Assembly: GCA_016187925.1 (NCBI GenBank)
Contig: JACPIS010000048.1
Coordinates: forward strand, 1-64,000
Direction of reading: 5' to 3'
DNA length: 64,000 nucleotides
Source: Opitutia bacterium
Lineage (GTDB): Bacteria; Verrucomicrobiota; Verrucomicrobiia; Opitutales; Opitutaceae
A program made the position numbers and the translations under genes. Shown piece by piece: positions 46,854-58,088 of the stretch. Each line of letters opens with the position of its first letter. The stretch's first letter is position 1. The notes under the pieces are model-generated. The model was not told the origin of the DNA and made no database searches. It worked only from the letters and a program-made list of their open reading frames with translations.

Positions 46854-48122
46854 TCAATGGGATTTAACTCGGAGAATCTCCGTTTCGCAGCGGACGATGT
46901 GGGTCGTCTGACGCTTCTTGCCGTCCGGGGCGTGGGCCCAGGCTTGCTGTAGGGAGACGTCCACCGTGGTGTGGACCACGCTCGCCTGGCTGACGTGGGC
47001 ACACGAGAGGAACACAAATTTGAATTCGTGGAAGATGCAGTCGGTTTTGGGCGCGACCTCGGTGGACATCGCCGGGATCGGATCGATCCGATCTGAAACC
47101 AGTTCAAGATCATTTTGAGTTTCGACGAAGACATGGATGCGGACCGTGAGATCGAAGGTCACGCTGTGGAGTCGGCGAAAAGTCAGGTCGAGATAAACGG
47201 AGTCACGTTCAATTCCGACGAAGGTCCGAGCCAGCAGCGCGCAGACGACGGCCGTCGTGCCGCTGCCCATGAAGGGGTCCATGACGAAGTCGCCGGGACT
47301 GGTGGACGAAAGGATGATGCGTTCGAGCAGGGCGACGGGTTTTTGCGTGGGGTGCTTGCCGAGGGTTTTCTCGACGGGCTTCGGCGCCGTCAAGGTCCAG
47401 ACGTCCTTCATCTGTTTGCCGGCGTTGGCGCGTTTCATGTCGGTGTAGTTGAAGCGGTGCCGGCTCTTTTCGTTCTTCGCGGCCCAGAGAATCGTCTCGG
47501 TGGAGTGTGTGAAGTAGCGGCAGGCGAGGTTGGGCGGCGGGTTGGGCTTCTGCCACGTGACTTGGTTGAGCAGCTTCATGCCGAGCTGCTGCATGGCGTA
47601 GCCGACGGAGAAAATGACGTGGTGCGTGCCGCTGACCCAGAGGGTGCCGTTGGGCTTGAGCAGGGCCTGGCAGCGGCGGAGCCACTCGTGGTTGAAGTTG
47701 TGATTCTCCTCGGGGCCGCGGGACTTGTCCCACTCGCCCTTGTCCACCTTCACCATCTTGCCGGCATGGCAGGTGATGCCGCCGTTGGAGAGAAAGTAGG
47801 GCGGGTCAGCGAAAATCAGGTCGAACACGCCGCCGGGGTGTTTCTGCAGCAGATGGTCCATAACCTCGAGGCAGTCGCCGTGGTAGAGGTAGAGCCCGCG
47901 GGCGTCGTCGCGGTAGGCGAGCTTCGACGGCTGCAAGACCTCGGGGCCCTCTTGGACGATGGCGTCGTCGGGACGGAACGTGGCGTCGTAGTCGGGGTAA
48001 ACGGTGCTGCTCGATGAGTTACGGCGCGACAAGGTAACGACAGAGGTTCGCTTGGTTTTCCTGGCAGGGCGGTTGGGGGCAACCGCCCCTACCTTCTTGG
48101 TCGAGGGCTTCTTTTTCGGCAC
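46854..48122 (-). CDS. DpnA-like site-specific DNA methyltransferase (beta-class, adenine)
   Basis: DLIFADPPYFLSNGGITC, VDKGEWDKS, NLACRYFTHSTETILWAAK, HPTQKPVALLERIILSSTSPGDFVMDPFMGSGTT; GTG start. Confidence 0.9.
   Translation of the reverse strand: MPKKKPSTKKVGAVAPNRPARKTKRTSVVTLSRRNSSSSTVYPDYDATFRPDDAIVQEGPEVLQPSKLAYRDDARGLYLYHGDCLEVMDHLLQKHPGGVFDLIFADPPYFLSNGGITCHAGKMVKVDKGEWDKSRGPEENHNFNHEWLRRCQALLKPNGTLWVSGTHHVIFSVGYAMQQLGMKLLNQVTWQKPNPPPNLACRYFTHSTETILWAAKNEKSRHRFNYTDMKRANAGKQMKDVWTLTAPKPVEKTLGKHPTQKPVALLERIILSSTSPGDFVMDPFMGSGTTAVVCALLARTFVGIERDSVYLDLTFRRLHSVTFDLTVRIHVFVETQNDLELVSDRIDPIPAMSTEVAPKTDCIFHEFKFVFLSCAHVSQASVVHTTVDVSLQQAWAHAPDGKKRQTTHIVRCETEILRVKSH
47076..47093. promoter_or_regulatory. 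18-bp palindrome GATCGGATCGATCCGATC with four GATC sites
   Basis: Direct reading. Confidence 0.6.
48063..48092. repeat. palindromic repeat GGTAGGGGCGGTTG-cc-CAACCGCCCTGCC at methyltransferase 5' end
   Basis: Near-perfect inverted repeat; in frame as VGAVAPNRPA. Confidence 0.7.
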
Positions 48123-48127
48123 GCGTT

Positions 48128-48157
48128 GATCGGATCGATCCGGGGGCGGAAAGGATC
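48128..48157. promoter_or_regulatory. GATC cluster (4 sites) immediately upstream of methyltransferase GTG start
   Basis: GATCGGATCGATCC at 48128-48141 plus GATC at 48154-48157. Confidence 0.5.
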
Positions 48158-48301
48158 AAGGCAAATTGGCCGGAGGGGAGGGCTGGAATCCAAAATCCAC
48201 GAGCAAAAGACTGCAAGGCGGAGTGCTTGGGTTGGCCGTGGGAGATATGGCCTTGCCGGGCCGGGCGGGTGCGGGTAACAAGGCGGGGCCATCACGCAGG
48301 C

Positions 48302-48322
48302 CTGCACCTGCGACAGGTGCAG
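48302..48322. repeat. hairpin CTGCACCTG-cga-CAGGTGCAG upstream of orphan secreted protein
   Basis: Perfect 9-bp arms. Confidence 0.75.
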
Positions 48323-48346
48323 AACGCCGGTCAACCCCAACCGCCC

Positions 48347-50464
48347 ATGCATGCCCGTGGATTTTCCAAGGCAGCCCTTGCACTGCTAACCGTCCTGCTG
48401 TCCGCCAGCCCCGGCCCGGCCACGGCGGAGGACGGCGCGCCGCCGGCGAACCCCTTCGGCAACGTGGCGCCGCCCAGGCCCGCACCCGGCCCGGAGATGG
48501 AGTGGGTGTTCAACCAGCCCGCACCCGAGGCCAGGGTTCGCACGGCGTTCGACCTGGAGAGGATCGAAGTGGAAAGCAGCCTTCGCGCCTTTCGGGAGGC
48601 CAACGCAAAGTTGATCGGCGGAGTGGCCACGAAAAAATCGAGCCCGGCCGCCGCCTTGAATGAGGCCAAGGTCTTGCTCAAAGACTCGCAGTCACAGACC
48701 ACCCTCGCCACCTTGCGGACACGGCCGGAACTCCAAACGGCAGACGGCCTGCAAAATCTGGCCGCCGCCGCGTTCGCATCCGGCCGGCCGCTGCTGGCGC
48801 TGGGTGGATTGTGGTTGGCCGAGGAGCGTTGGCCGGGCAACCCCGATGTGAGGTTCAATCTGGCCAGCCTGCTGGCGCAGCACGGCTCGGTGAACGAGGC
48901 GCAGGCGCTGCTCGACGACCTCATGGCACGGCAGAAGCTGCCCGCGCATCCGTTCGGCATTACGGCCCAACAGGGCGCCGACTATCTGCGGGCCTACATC
49001 CAGACGCGCCAGGGCCGGACCAGGGAGGCGGCGGGATTGCTCAAGCCCATCGTCGCGGCCAATCCGGCCTTCGGGGAGGCGGCGCTGCTGTTCGCACTCG
49101 TCACGGAATCGGAGGAGGAGGCGCGCAAGGCCTACCGCGTGGGCATCTGGCGCCGGGCGCCGGCCCGTCAGTTGGCCAATCTGCCGACCGCCGAGGCAGG
49201 GCCCAAGGCCGCGACAAGCTCAGCGGCGGATCCGACGCCATCATCGGCGGAGCCGCCCGAGCCGAGCTTGGTCGGATTGGATGCGGCGCTTTTTGTGGAC
49301 CTCTCCAAGGGGCAGCCGGGTGAACTTCCCGCGATCCGCGAGCCGGTGGACCTGCAGGATTGGGCTAGATTCGGTGAGTGGGTTAAGAACGTCGTTTCGG
49401 CGCGGCAGAATGAGGAGTTCCCGACGCTCATCGCAGCGAGAGACGCACACATGGAGCGTTGCCGCCAGAAAGACCTCCCGTGGCCGGTCCGGGAGCGGCT
49501 GATGGAATTGGAGAACATGATCGAGCCCGAGAACGCCCGCTTGGCCGAAATACGGACGCTGAACCAAGCGCTCAACCGGGCGATCGTGGACTCGACGGAC
49601 GCTTTTGAACGCGTGTTCGAACAATACACGCTGGAATTATATGCGATCAACTCGAAGCCCAAAATGGATAAGGCCAAGATATGTGCGGAGACCATCGCGG
49701 CGGCCGAGAAGGCGAATGCCGCGATGCGTCCGCATGTCCAGGCGGTCGACCTCGCCACGCGGCGGCTGCACCGCGCCTGGCACCGGTATGTGACCGCCCT
49801 AGGCAGCCTGACGGCCGATCCGGACTTCCGCGCCTATCTCGCCGCCCACCTTAAATTAGCCAGCAACCTCAGCTACAACGAGCTGTTGCTGAACATGGCA
49901 ATCCATCACTTCGGCCCCGAATTGAGCTGCCTCACCCCGGGAAAACCGTCGGCGAATGAACTGGGCAAGACGGAAGATGCGACGCTCGCCAACTGCTCGG
50001 AGGAGGACGCGAAGAAATCGGTCGGAGCCGAAGTCAGCTCGGAGATCGCGGCCCCGATGGAACCCATCGACGCCTCGGTGGGAATCGAGGCCACCTGCGA
50101 CGGGATCTCGGTGGAAGTGGGGATGGAATTGCTCAAGACCGCGGGTCTGACCGCCGAGGCCGAGTTCAAGATGGACGGAACATGCACTCTCTACCTGGGA
50201 CCCAAGATCACCATGGGAGCGGGCGGCGCGGAAGCCAGCAGCAAGGGCGGTGTCTACGTTACCGTGAACAATATATCGTTCCAGAACCCGATCCAGGATG
50301 CGGGCGTTCGGAGTGTGGTGAAAACGACGGTGAAAGCCGGGCTGCCAGGTGCGAGTGCGACCGCCAGCTACACGGGGAGCGATACGAGAATCAGCCTGAT
50401 CGCCGGGCCGACGGTTCCGGCTCACAATGCCGGCGGGCTGGCGAATTTCAGACAGGGGAAATGA
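48347..50464 (+). CDS. large secreted hypothetical protein with TPR-like region
   Basis: Signal peptide MHARGFSKAALALLTVLLSASPGPATA; TPR-like helices; beta-rich C-terminus. Confidence 0.75.
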   Translation: MHARGFSKAALALLTVLLSASPGPATAEDGAPPANPFGNVAPPRPAPGPEMEWVFNQPAPEARVRTAFDLERIEVESSLRAFREANAKLIGGVATKKSSPAAALNEAKVLLKDSQSQTTLATLRTRPELQTADGLQNLAAAAFASGRPLLALGGLWLAEERWPGNPDVRFNLASLLAQHGSVNEAQALLDDLMARQKLPAHPFGITAQQGADYLRAYIQTRQGRTREAAGLLKPIVAANPAFGEAALLFALVTESEEEARKAYRVGIWRRAPARQLANLPTAEAGPKAATSSAADPTPSSAEPPEPSLVGLDAALFVDLSKGQPGELPAIREPVDLQDWARFGEWVKNVVSARQNEEFPTLIAARDAHMERCRQKDLPWPVRERLMELENMIEPENARLAEIRTLNQALNRAIVDSTDAFERVFEQYTLELYAINSKPKMDKAKICAETIAAAEKANAAMRPHVQAVDLATRRLHRAWHRYVTALGSLTADPDFRAYLAAHLKLASNLSYNELLLNMAIHHFGPELSCLTPGKPSANELGKTEDATLANCSEEDAKKSVGAEVSSEIAAPMEPIDASVGIEATCDGISVEVGMELLKTAGLTAEAEFKMDGTCTLYLGPKITMGAGGAEASSKGGVYVTVNNISFQNPIQDAGVRSVVKTTVKAGLPGASATASYTGSDTRISLIAGPTVPAHNAGGLANFRQGK

Positions 50465-50534
50465 TCCGGGGTCAGGGGAGACCCGTGGTCGGCTGACATG
50501 GCCAGCCGTTGGATCAACCGCGGGAACGCACGGA

Positions 50535-51026
50535 TTACTTTCCGGGCACCGTCGTCATGATCAAAGCGGTGCTCAGCTTGTCGTCTTCCTTGCTAAACAT
50601 CACCGCGCATTCGCGCTTGTCCTTCTTGGCGGACACGACGCCAGAATCTCCCTGATCGAGGGCGACCGTAACGTCCCAGCCCTCGCCTTTAAGTTTCTCC
50701 GCATAAAACTTCAGGCCCTCTTGGATCGAGCCCTTGAAGTTTGTCTTCACCTGGAATATTTCGCCGAGGGTGCTGGCTGCGATAACCAGCGCATCCTTGA
50801 TGACCGGGACATCCTTGGGAAAGTTCTCCGGCAAGGGCACGCCTTTCTCGCTGGCCACGATCTTCATGCCTGGTCCCCCATCCTTGCCCTTGACTTCGAC
50901 GGTAGCGACATCGCCCTTCTGCTCCATGGTGACGCCGCCCGCGGAGGTTTTCTGGGAGGTCTTCTTGCCGCAGCCGGCGGTGACGAGCAGCAGGGCGGCG
51001 ACGGGGATCAGGAATTTCGGGGACAT
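50535..51026 (-). CDS. lipoprotein, hypothetical
   Basis: Lipobox LLLVTAGC; start MSPKFLIPVAAL inside a longer spurious ORF. Confidence 0.8.
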   Translation of the reverse strand: MSPKFLIPVAALLLVTAGCGKKTSQKTSAGGVTMEQKGDVATVEVKGKDGGPGMKIVASEKGVPLPENFPKDVPVIKDALVIAASTLGEIFQVKTNFKGSIQEGLKFYAEKLKGEGWDVTVALDQGDSGVVSAKKDKRECAVMFSKEDDKLSTALIMTTVPGK

Positions 51027-51183
51027 GGGGTCGGTGGGTTGGGGGTGGAACCGGCAGGCAATCCTGACCATTGCCCCGGCGCGGGGGCTTACAACAGAAA
51101 TACCGGGAGGCGCCGGCATATTAACGGGGGCAATATTAAGAAATGCGCGCCTGCCGGCAGCTGCCGGTGTGGAGCAAACGCGG

Positions 51184-51216
51184 AGAAAAAAAGGCCGCGG
51201 CGGGAGCCGCGGCCTT
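51184..51216 (-). terminator. rho-independent terminator of the pyrophosphatase gene
   Basis: AAGGCCGCGGC-ggga-GCCGCGGCCTT followed on minus strand by poly-T. Confidence 0.9.
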
Positions 51217-51262
51217 GAAGGGGGTGGGCGCGTGGGGTGGAGACCACGCCTTGCCGGTGGGT

Positions 51263-53710
<2,448 letters not shown>

Positions 53711-53851
53711 AGTCAGAACGTTGGGGTTGGGGTTACTGCGGCGGAAGTTGCCAAATGTCATAAGGCGGAGCCAGTCAATTCGGGGTCGGAGCCGGGGAAC
53801 CGTTGACCTGTTAGCGCGTTTAATCTTCGTTGCACCAAGCATAATCTGCGC

Positions 53852-54526
53852 ATGCCCCTGCTCGCCATCCACGACCTCGTGAAAGCCTACCGGACGCCCG
53901 GCGGCGGCGAGCATCGGGTGGTGGACGTGCGGGAATTCTCGCTCGAGGCGGGCGCGCAGGTCGCGCTGCGCGGCGAGAGCGGCTCGGGCAAGACGACGTT
54001 TCTCAACCTCATCGCCGGCATCCTCGCGCCCGATTCCGGCGCGATCCTCCTCGACGGGCTGGACCAGGCCCGCGTGAGCGAGGCGGCGCGCGACCGGCGC
54101 CGCGCGGAGAGCCTCGGCTACATTTTCCAGACCTTCAACCTGCTCCAAGGCCATACGGTGCTCGAGAACGTGGAGCTCGGCATGGCGTTCGGCCGCGGCG
54201 TCGACCGCGCCTACGCCGCGTCGCTGCTCCAGCGCGTCGGGCTCGGCGGGAAGCTCGGGCATTTCCCGCGGCAGCTCTCGACCGGCCAGCAGCAGCGCGT
54301 GGCCGTGGCCCGGGCGCTGGCCAACCACCCGAAGCTCGTGCTCGCCGACGAGCCCACCGGCAACCTCGACCACCGCAACGCCCGCGAGTCGCTCGCGCTC
54401 ATCCGCGAGGTCTGCCGCGAGTGCGGCGCGGCGCTGCTGCTCGTGAGCCACGACGAGGGGATTTTGTCCGGCTTCGAGTCCGTGCAGGACTTCACCCGCC
54501 TCAACCGGGCGCTCGCGGCGCCATGA
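53852..54526 (+). CDS. ABC transporter ATP-binding protein (LolD/MacB-type)
   Basis: GESGSGKTTFLNLIAG; LSTGQQQRVAVARAL; VLADEPTGNLD. Confidence 0.93.
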   Translation: MPLLAIHDLVKAYRTPGGGEHRVVDVREFSLEAGAQVALRGESGSGKTTFLNLIAGILAPDSGAILLDGLDQARVSEAARDRRRAESLGYIFQTFNLLQGHTVLENVELGMAFGRGVDRAYAASLLQRVGLGGKLGHFPRQLSTGQQQRVAVARALANHPKLVLADEPTGNLDHRNARESLALIREVCRECGAALLLVSHDEGILSGFESVQDFTRLNRALAAP

Positions 54527-54533
54527 AAACGCC

Positions 54534-54618
54534 CAACACCAAATCCCAAAGGCCAAGGCTGGCGTGCGCCAATGCAGCCGCGCCTGCAGGTTTGGAGTTT
54601 GGCCGTTTGGAATTTGGG
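54534..54618. repeat. imperfect long inverted repeat inside ABC operon
   Basis: CCAAATCCCAAAGGCCAAGG ... GTTTGGCCGTTTGGAATTTGG. Confidence 0.6.
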
Positions 54619-54629
54619 ATTTTCACGCC

Positions 54630-55844
54630 GTGATCTGGAACCTCATCTACCGCTCGCTCCGCCAGCACGCGCTTTCCACGCTCGTGACCGCGGGCAGCAT
54701 CGCGCTCGCGGCCGGCCTGCTGCTGACGGTCTGGGTGGTGAAGACGCAGTCGCAGGCGGTGTTTGCCGCGACCAATTCCGGCTTCGACGCCGTGCTCGGC
54801 GCGCGCGGCTCCAAGCTCCAGCTGGTGCTCAACACGATTTTCCACCTCGAATCCTCGCCGGGCAACATCACGGCCGCCGACTACGAGGCCATCCGCCGCA
54901 ATCCGATGCTCGGGGCCGCCATCAAGACCGCCATCCCCATCGCGGTGGGCGACAGCTTCCAAGGCTGGCGCATCGTCGGCACGGTCGAGCAGTTGTTCGC
55001 CGAGGTCGAATACACGCCGGGCAAGCGCTACGCGTTCGCGGCTGGCGGCCGGAATTTTAAGCTCGGCACGCAAGAGGCGGTGATCGGCAGCTACGTCGCC
55101 AAGAGACTCGGCTGGCGGGTCGGCAGCACGTTCCACCCGCAGCACGGCGTGGCGGAGCAGGGCGAGAGCGAACACGAGGAGCTTTACACGGTGGTCGGCG
55201 TGCTCGCGCCGACGAACTCGCCGGTCGACCGCGTCATTTGGATTCCGTTGGAGGGACTGCAGACGATGAGCGGCCACAATCCGCTCGCGAAAACCGAGAT
55301 CAGCGCCGTGCTCATCCAGCTGCGCGCGCCGACGGCGGGGTTGATGGCGAGCAACCTCATCAACCAGTCGGGCGGCAAGCTGACCTTCGCGTATCCCATC
55401 GGCACGATCGTCGCCGAGCTGTTCAACAAGATCAACTGGATCGACCGGGTGCTGACGCTGCTCGCGTGGCTGGTGGCCGCGGTGGCGTCGGGCTCGGTGC
55501 TGGTGAGCATCTACAATTCGATGAGCGCGCGGGCGCGCGACATCGCCATCCTGCGCGCGCTCGGCGCGCGGCGCCGCACGGTCTTCGGCGCGGTGGTGGG
55601 CGAGGCCGCCGCCATCGGCGTGCTCGGCGCGGCCGCGGGCTTCGCGGTGTTCGCGGTGCTCGGTGCGGCCGTGGCGTCGATCATCCAGGCGCAGACCGGC
55701 GTCGTGCTCGAGCCGCTGCGCTGGAATCCCGTTTTCTGGTGGGGCCCGGCGGTGTTCGTCGGCCTGTGCGTCATCGGGGGCATCGTGCCCGCGCTCAAGG
55801 CCTACCGCGTGCCCGTGGCGGAGACGATTGCCCCCGTCTCGTGA
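54630..55844 (+). CDS. ABC transporter permease (FtsX/MacB-like)
   Basis: GTG start; RARDIAILRALGARRRTVFGAVVGEA. Confidence 0.92.
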   Translation: MIWNLIYRSLRQHALSTLVTAGSIALAAGLLLTVWVVKTQSQAVFAATNSGFDAVLGARGSKLQLVLNTIFHLESSPGNITAADYEAIRRNPMLGAAIKTAIPIAVGDSFQGWRIVGTVEQLFAEVEYTPGKRYAFAAGGRNFKLGTQEAVIGSYVAKRLGWRVGSTFHPQHGVAEQGESEHEELYTVVGVLAPTNSPVDRVIWIPLEGLQTMSGHNPLAKTEISAVLIQLRAPTAGLMASNLINQSGGKLTFAYPIGTIVAELFNKINWIDRVLTLLAWLVAAVASGSVLVSIYNSMSARARDIAILRALGARRRTVFGAVVGEAAAIGVLGAAAGFAVFAVLGAAVASIIQAQTGVVLEPLRWNPVFWWGPAVFVGLCVIGGIVPALKAYRVPVAETIAPVS

Positions 55845-55930
55845 TGCTCGTCCTGTCGCGGCGTGTCGTGCGCCGGATAATTCTTTGACGGCGGGCGCGA
55901 GCCGGCTACGTTGCGGCCACGTTTGCCACC

Positions 55931-56458
55931 ATGAAAAGCACCGCCCTGAGCTCCCTGCGCCTTGCCACCGTCCTCTTTGCCTTGGGCGCCGTGGCCGGCG
56001 TGTGCGCGGTTGAGGCGCCGGCGGCGGCCAAGGCCGAGGGTTACGAGAAGGTCGGCTTCGACAAGCTGGCGTCCTACAATTTCACGCCGCCCGGCTACGA
56101 GACGGGTGCGCCCGACGCGCAGGCGCCGGCGAAGGGCGACGACCAGATCCCGGAGCGCATCCGCGCGTACAACGAGAAGAAGGTCGCGATCACGGGTTTC
56201 ATGCTGCCGGTGAAAATGGACGGCGGGCTGGTGAAGGAATTTCTCCTGGTGAAGGATCCGATGATGTGTTGCTACGGCGTGATGCCGAAGATCAACGAGT
56301 GGGTGGTGGTCAAGATGACCGGCGCCGGCGTGAAGCCGCTGATGGACGTGCCGATCACGTTCGAGGGCAAGCTGAAGGTCGGCGAAATGTTCGAGAACGG
56401 TTACCTGACCGGCGTGTATCTGCTCGAAGGCGACCGGATGGCCGAGACGAAGGGCTGA
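55931..56458 (+). CDS. DUF3299 domain-containing periplasmic protein
   Basis: ITGFMLPVKMDGGLVKEFLLVKDPMMCCYGVMPKINEWVVVKM. Confidence 0.85.
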   Translation: MKSTALSSLRLATVLFALGAVAGVCAVEAPAAAKAEGYEKVGFDKLASYNFTPPGYETGAPDAQAPAKGDDQIPERIRAYNEKKVAITGFMLPVKMDGGLVKEFLLVKDPMMCCYGVMPKINEWVVVKMTGAGVKPLMDVPITFEGKLKVGEMFENGYLTGVYLLEGDRMAETKG

Positions 56459-56592
56459 GCGGAATTCACCCTGGGTTTGGCCTGTGGCCGGATGTGGGAG
56501 GGGCTTTATGCCCCGACTTGATCGGCCGCTCGTACCCGGGTCGGGGCATATAAAGCCTATCTCACCGAGTGAAGGACAGGCGCGCCCTCGTA

Positions 56593-58074
56593 TCAGAACA
56601 CGCCCGCGGGCGAATCGGTGGTGCGGTTCAGCACGGTGTAGGTGGAGGAGGCGCGTTCCGTGGCCTGAGTGAGTTCCCGCCAGCTGGCGATGCGGAAGGG
56701 ATTGCCGCTACTCATATTGGCCAGCGACTCGTCGTAGTGGAAGGTGGCGTTGCCGGTCATGGTGATGTTCTCGGCGACAACCGAGCCCATGACATCGCCG
56801 TTGCCGTTGATCGTGACGTCGGCGTTCGGCGCGTAGACGACAGCGGAGAGGACGCCGTTGCCGGCGATCTTGATGTCCTGATTGGCGACAGTGCTCGTGT
56901 TCGTGCCCCAGATCTGGAAATTGATGGGCTGGTTCGCGGTGGCGGTGCTCGTGCCGCCGTTGGCGATGCCGTTGCCACCAATGTCGATGTTGCCCTCGGT
57001 GTAGATGGTCAGGGAGGCGCCGGGAGCGATCGCGATGCTGGATTGGCCGCCCATGCTGATGGCGCTGGAGCCGGCAGTGTTGGTGAGGATGAGCGTCACA
57101 TGGCCTTCAATGGTGAGCACCTTGCTGCTGTTGCCGGTGGCGGAGATGCTGGGCATGCGATAGGTGGCGGTGGCGCCGGCGGTGCCGATGGTCGTCGGCA
57201 GATCGCCGTTGCCGATGGCGGAGAGGGAAGAACCGCCGGCCGGGGTTGTCACAGGATCGAAGCTGGCCGAGAAATCGGTGGAGACGTGACTCATGTCCAT
57301 CGTGCCCGTGGAGGTGCCGAACGGGCCGACGAGGCCGTTGGAGCCGACGGAAGGCAGGGCGCCGCCGGTGGAGGCGTAGCCCCAGATGTCGGCGTTGTTC
57401 ACGCCCACCGCGCCGACGGCGACGGAGATGCTGCCGATGCTGCCGTTGTCGTCGCGCACGTCGGTGCTGTAACCCACGGCTGGACTACGAGGGTTGCCGT
57501 CGGAATCTTTCTCCGAGTTCCAGCTGTCGACGGAGGCGTTGTTGCCGTTGAAGCGGAGGCTTTCCTTGGCGACGAGGCCGTTGGAGAACTTGGAGGTCTT
57601 GCGGAGTTGGACCATGACCCACTTCTCGATGGTCTTGCCATTCGAGCCGGCGCCGAGGGTGATGATGGAGCGGGCGATGAATTTCGGGGCGGCATTGCCG
57701 AGGTAGTTATAGGCGTAGACCCGCACGAGGCCGGTGGCGTTTTGATCAAACGTGTAGGTGCCGGAGGTGGGGAACTGGCGCCAGGCGTTGGTGCCGTTGT
57801 TATTCCAGTCGGACCAAGTGTAGGTGGTGTCCTCGACCATCTTGTTGATCGAATACATGGCCTCCTCGAGGCCGTTCTCGGCCAGATTCATCGCAGCGTT
57901 GTTGTAGAGGGCGCGATTCGAGATGGTGAGGCTGGTGCGGCCAAGCTGCAGGTAACTCGCGATGGAGATGCCGATGATGGCGCAAAGCAGCATGGAGACG
58001 ATGAGGATGGAGCCCCTCGTTGCGACGCGGGGCTGCCCGCGCAAGGCGCGGAAAGAGGGAGAATGGATTTTCAT
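56593..58074 (-). CDS. PilX N-terminal-like pilus assembly protein, copy 1
   Basis: GSILIVSMLLCAIIGISIASYLQLGRTSLTISNRALYNNAAMNLAENGLEEAMY; repeated beta C-terminal region. Confidence 0.75.
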   Translation of the reverse strand: MKIHSPSFRALRGQPRVATRGSILIVSMLLCAIIGISIASYLQLGRTSLTISNRALYNNAAMNLAENGLEEAMYSINKMVEDTTYTWSDWNNNGTNAWRQFPTSGTYTFDQNATGLVRVYAYNYLGNAAPKFIARSIITLGAGSNGKTIEKWVMVQLRKTSKFSNGLVAKESLRFNGNNASVDSWNSEKDSDGNPRSPAVGYSTDVRDDNGSIGSISVAVGAVGVNNADIWGYASTGGALPSVGSNGLVGPFGTSTGTMDMSHVSTDFSASFDPVTTPAGGSSLSAIGNGDLPTTIGTAGATATYRMPSISATGNSSKVLTIEGHVTLILTNTAGSSAISMGGQSSIAIAPGASLTIYTEGNIDIGGNGIANGGTSTATANQPINFQIWGTNTSTVANQDIKIAGNGVLSAVVYAPNADVTINGNGDVMGSVVAENITMTGNATFHYDESLANMSSGNPFRIASWRELTQATERASSTYTVLNRTTDSPAGVF

Positions 58075-58088
58075 GGCGAATCCTCGGT

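Noticed and set aside
46854-47170. Frameshift in the methyltransferase C-terminal tail
   Set aside because: Alternative minus-strand frame gives S/R/P-rich low-complexity peptide; the annotated frame reads more natural, so tail kept as real but unexplained
47115-48017. 300-aa plus-strand ORF in the methyltransferase region
   Set aside because: Antisense shadow; the minus-strand frame has full MTase motifs
53711-54556. N-terminal extension of the pyrophosphatase ORF
   Set aside because: Runs antisense through the LolD-like gene; true start is MLHSHPWKRVGALATLLAAS at 53710
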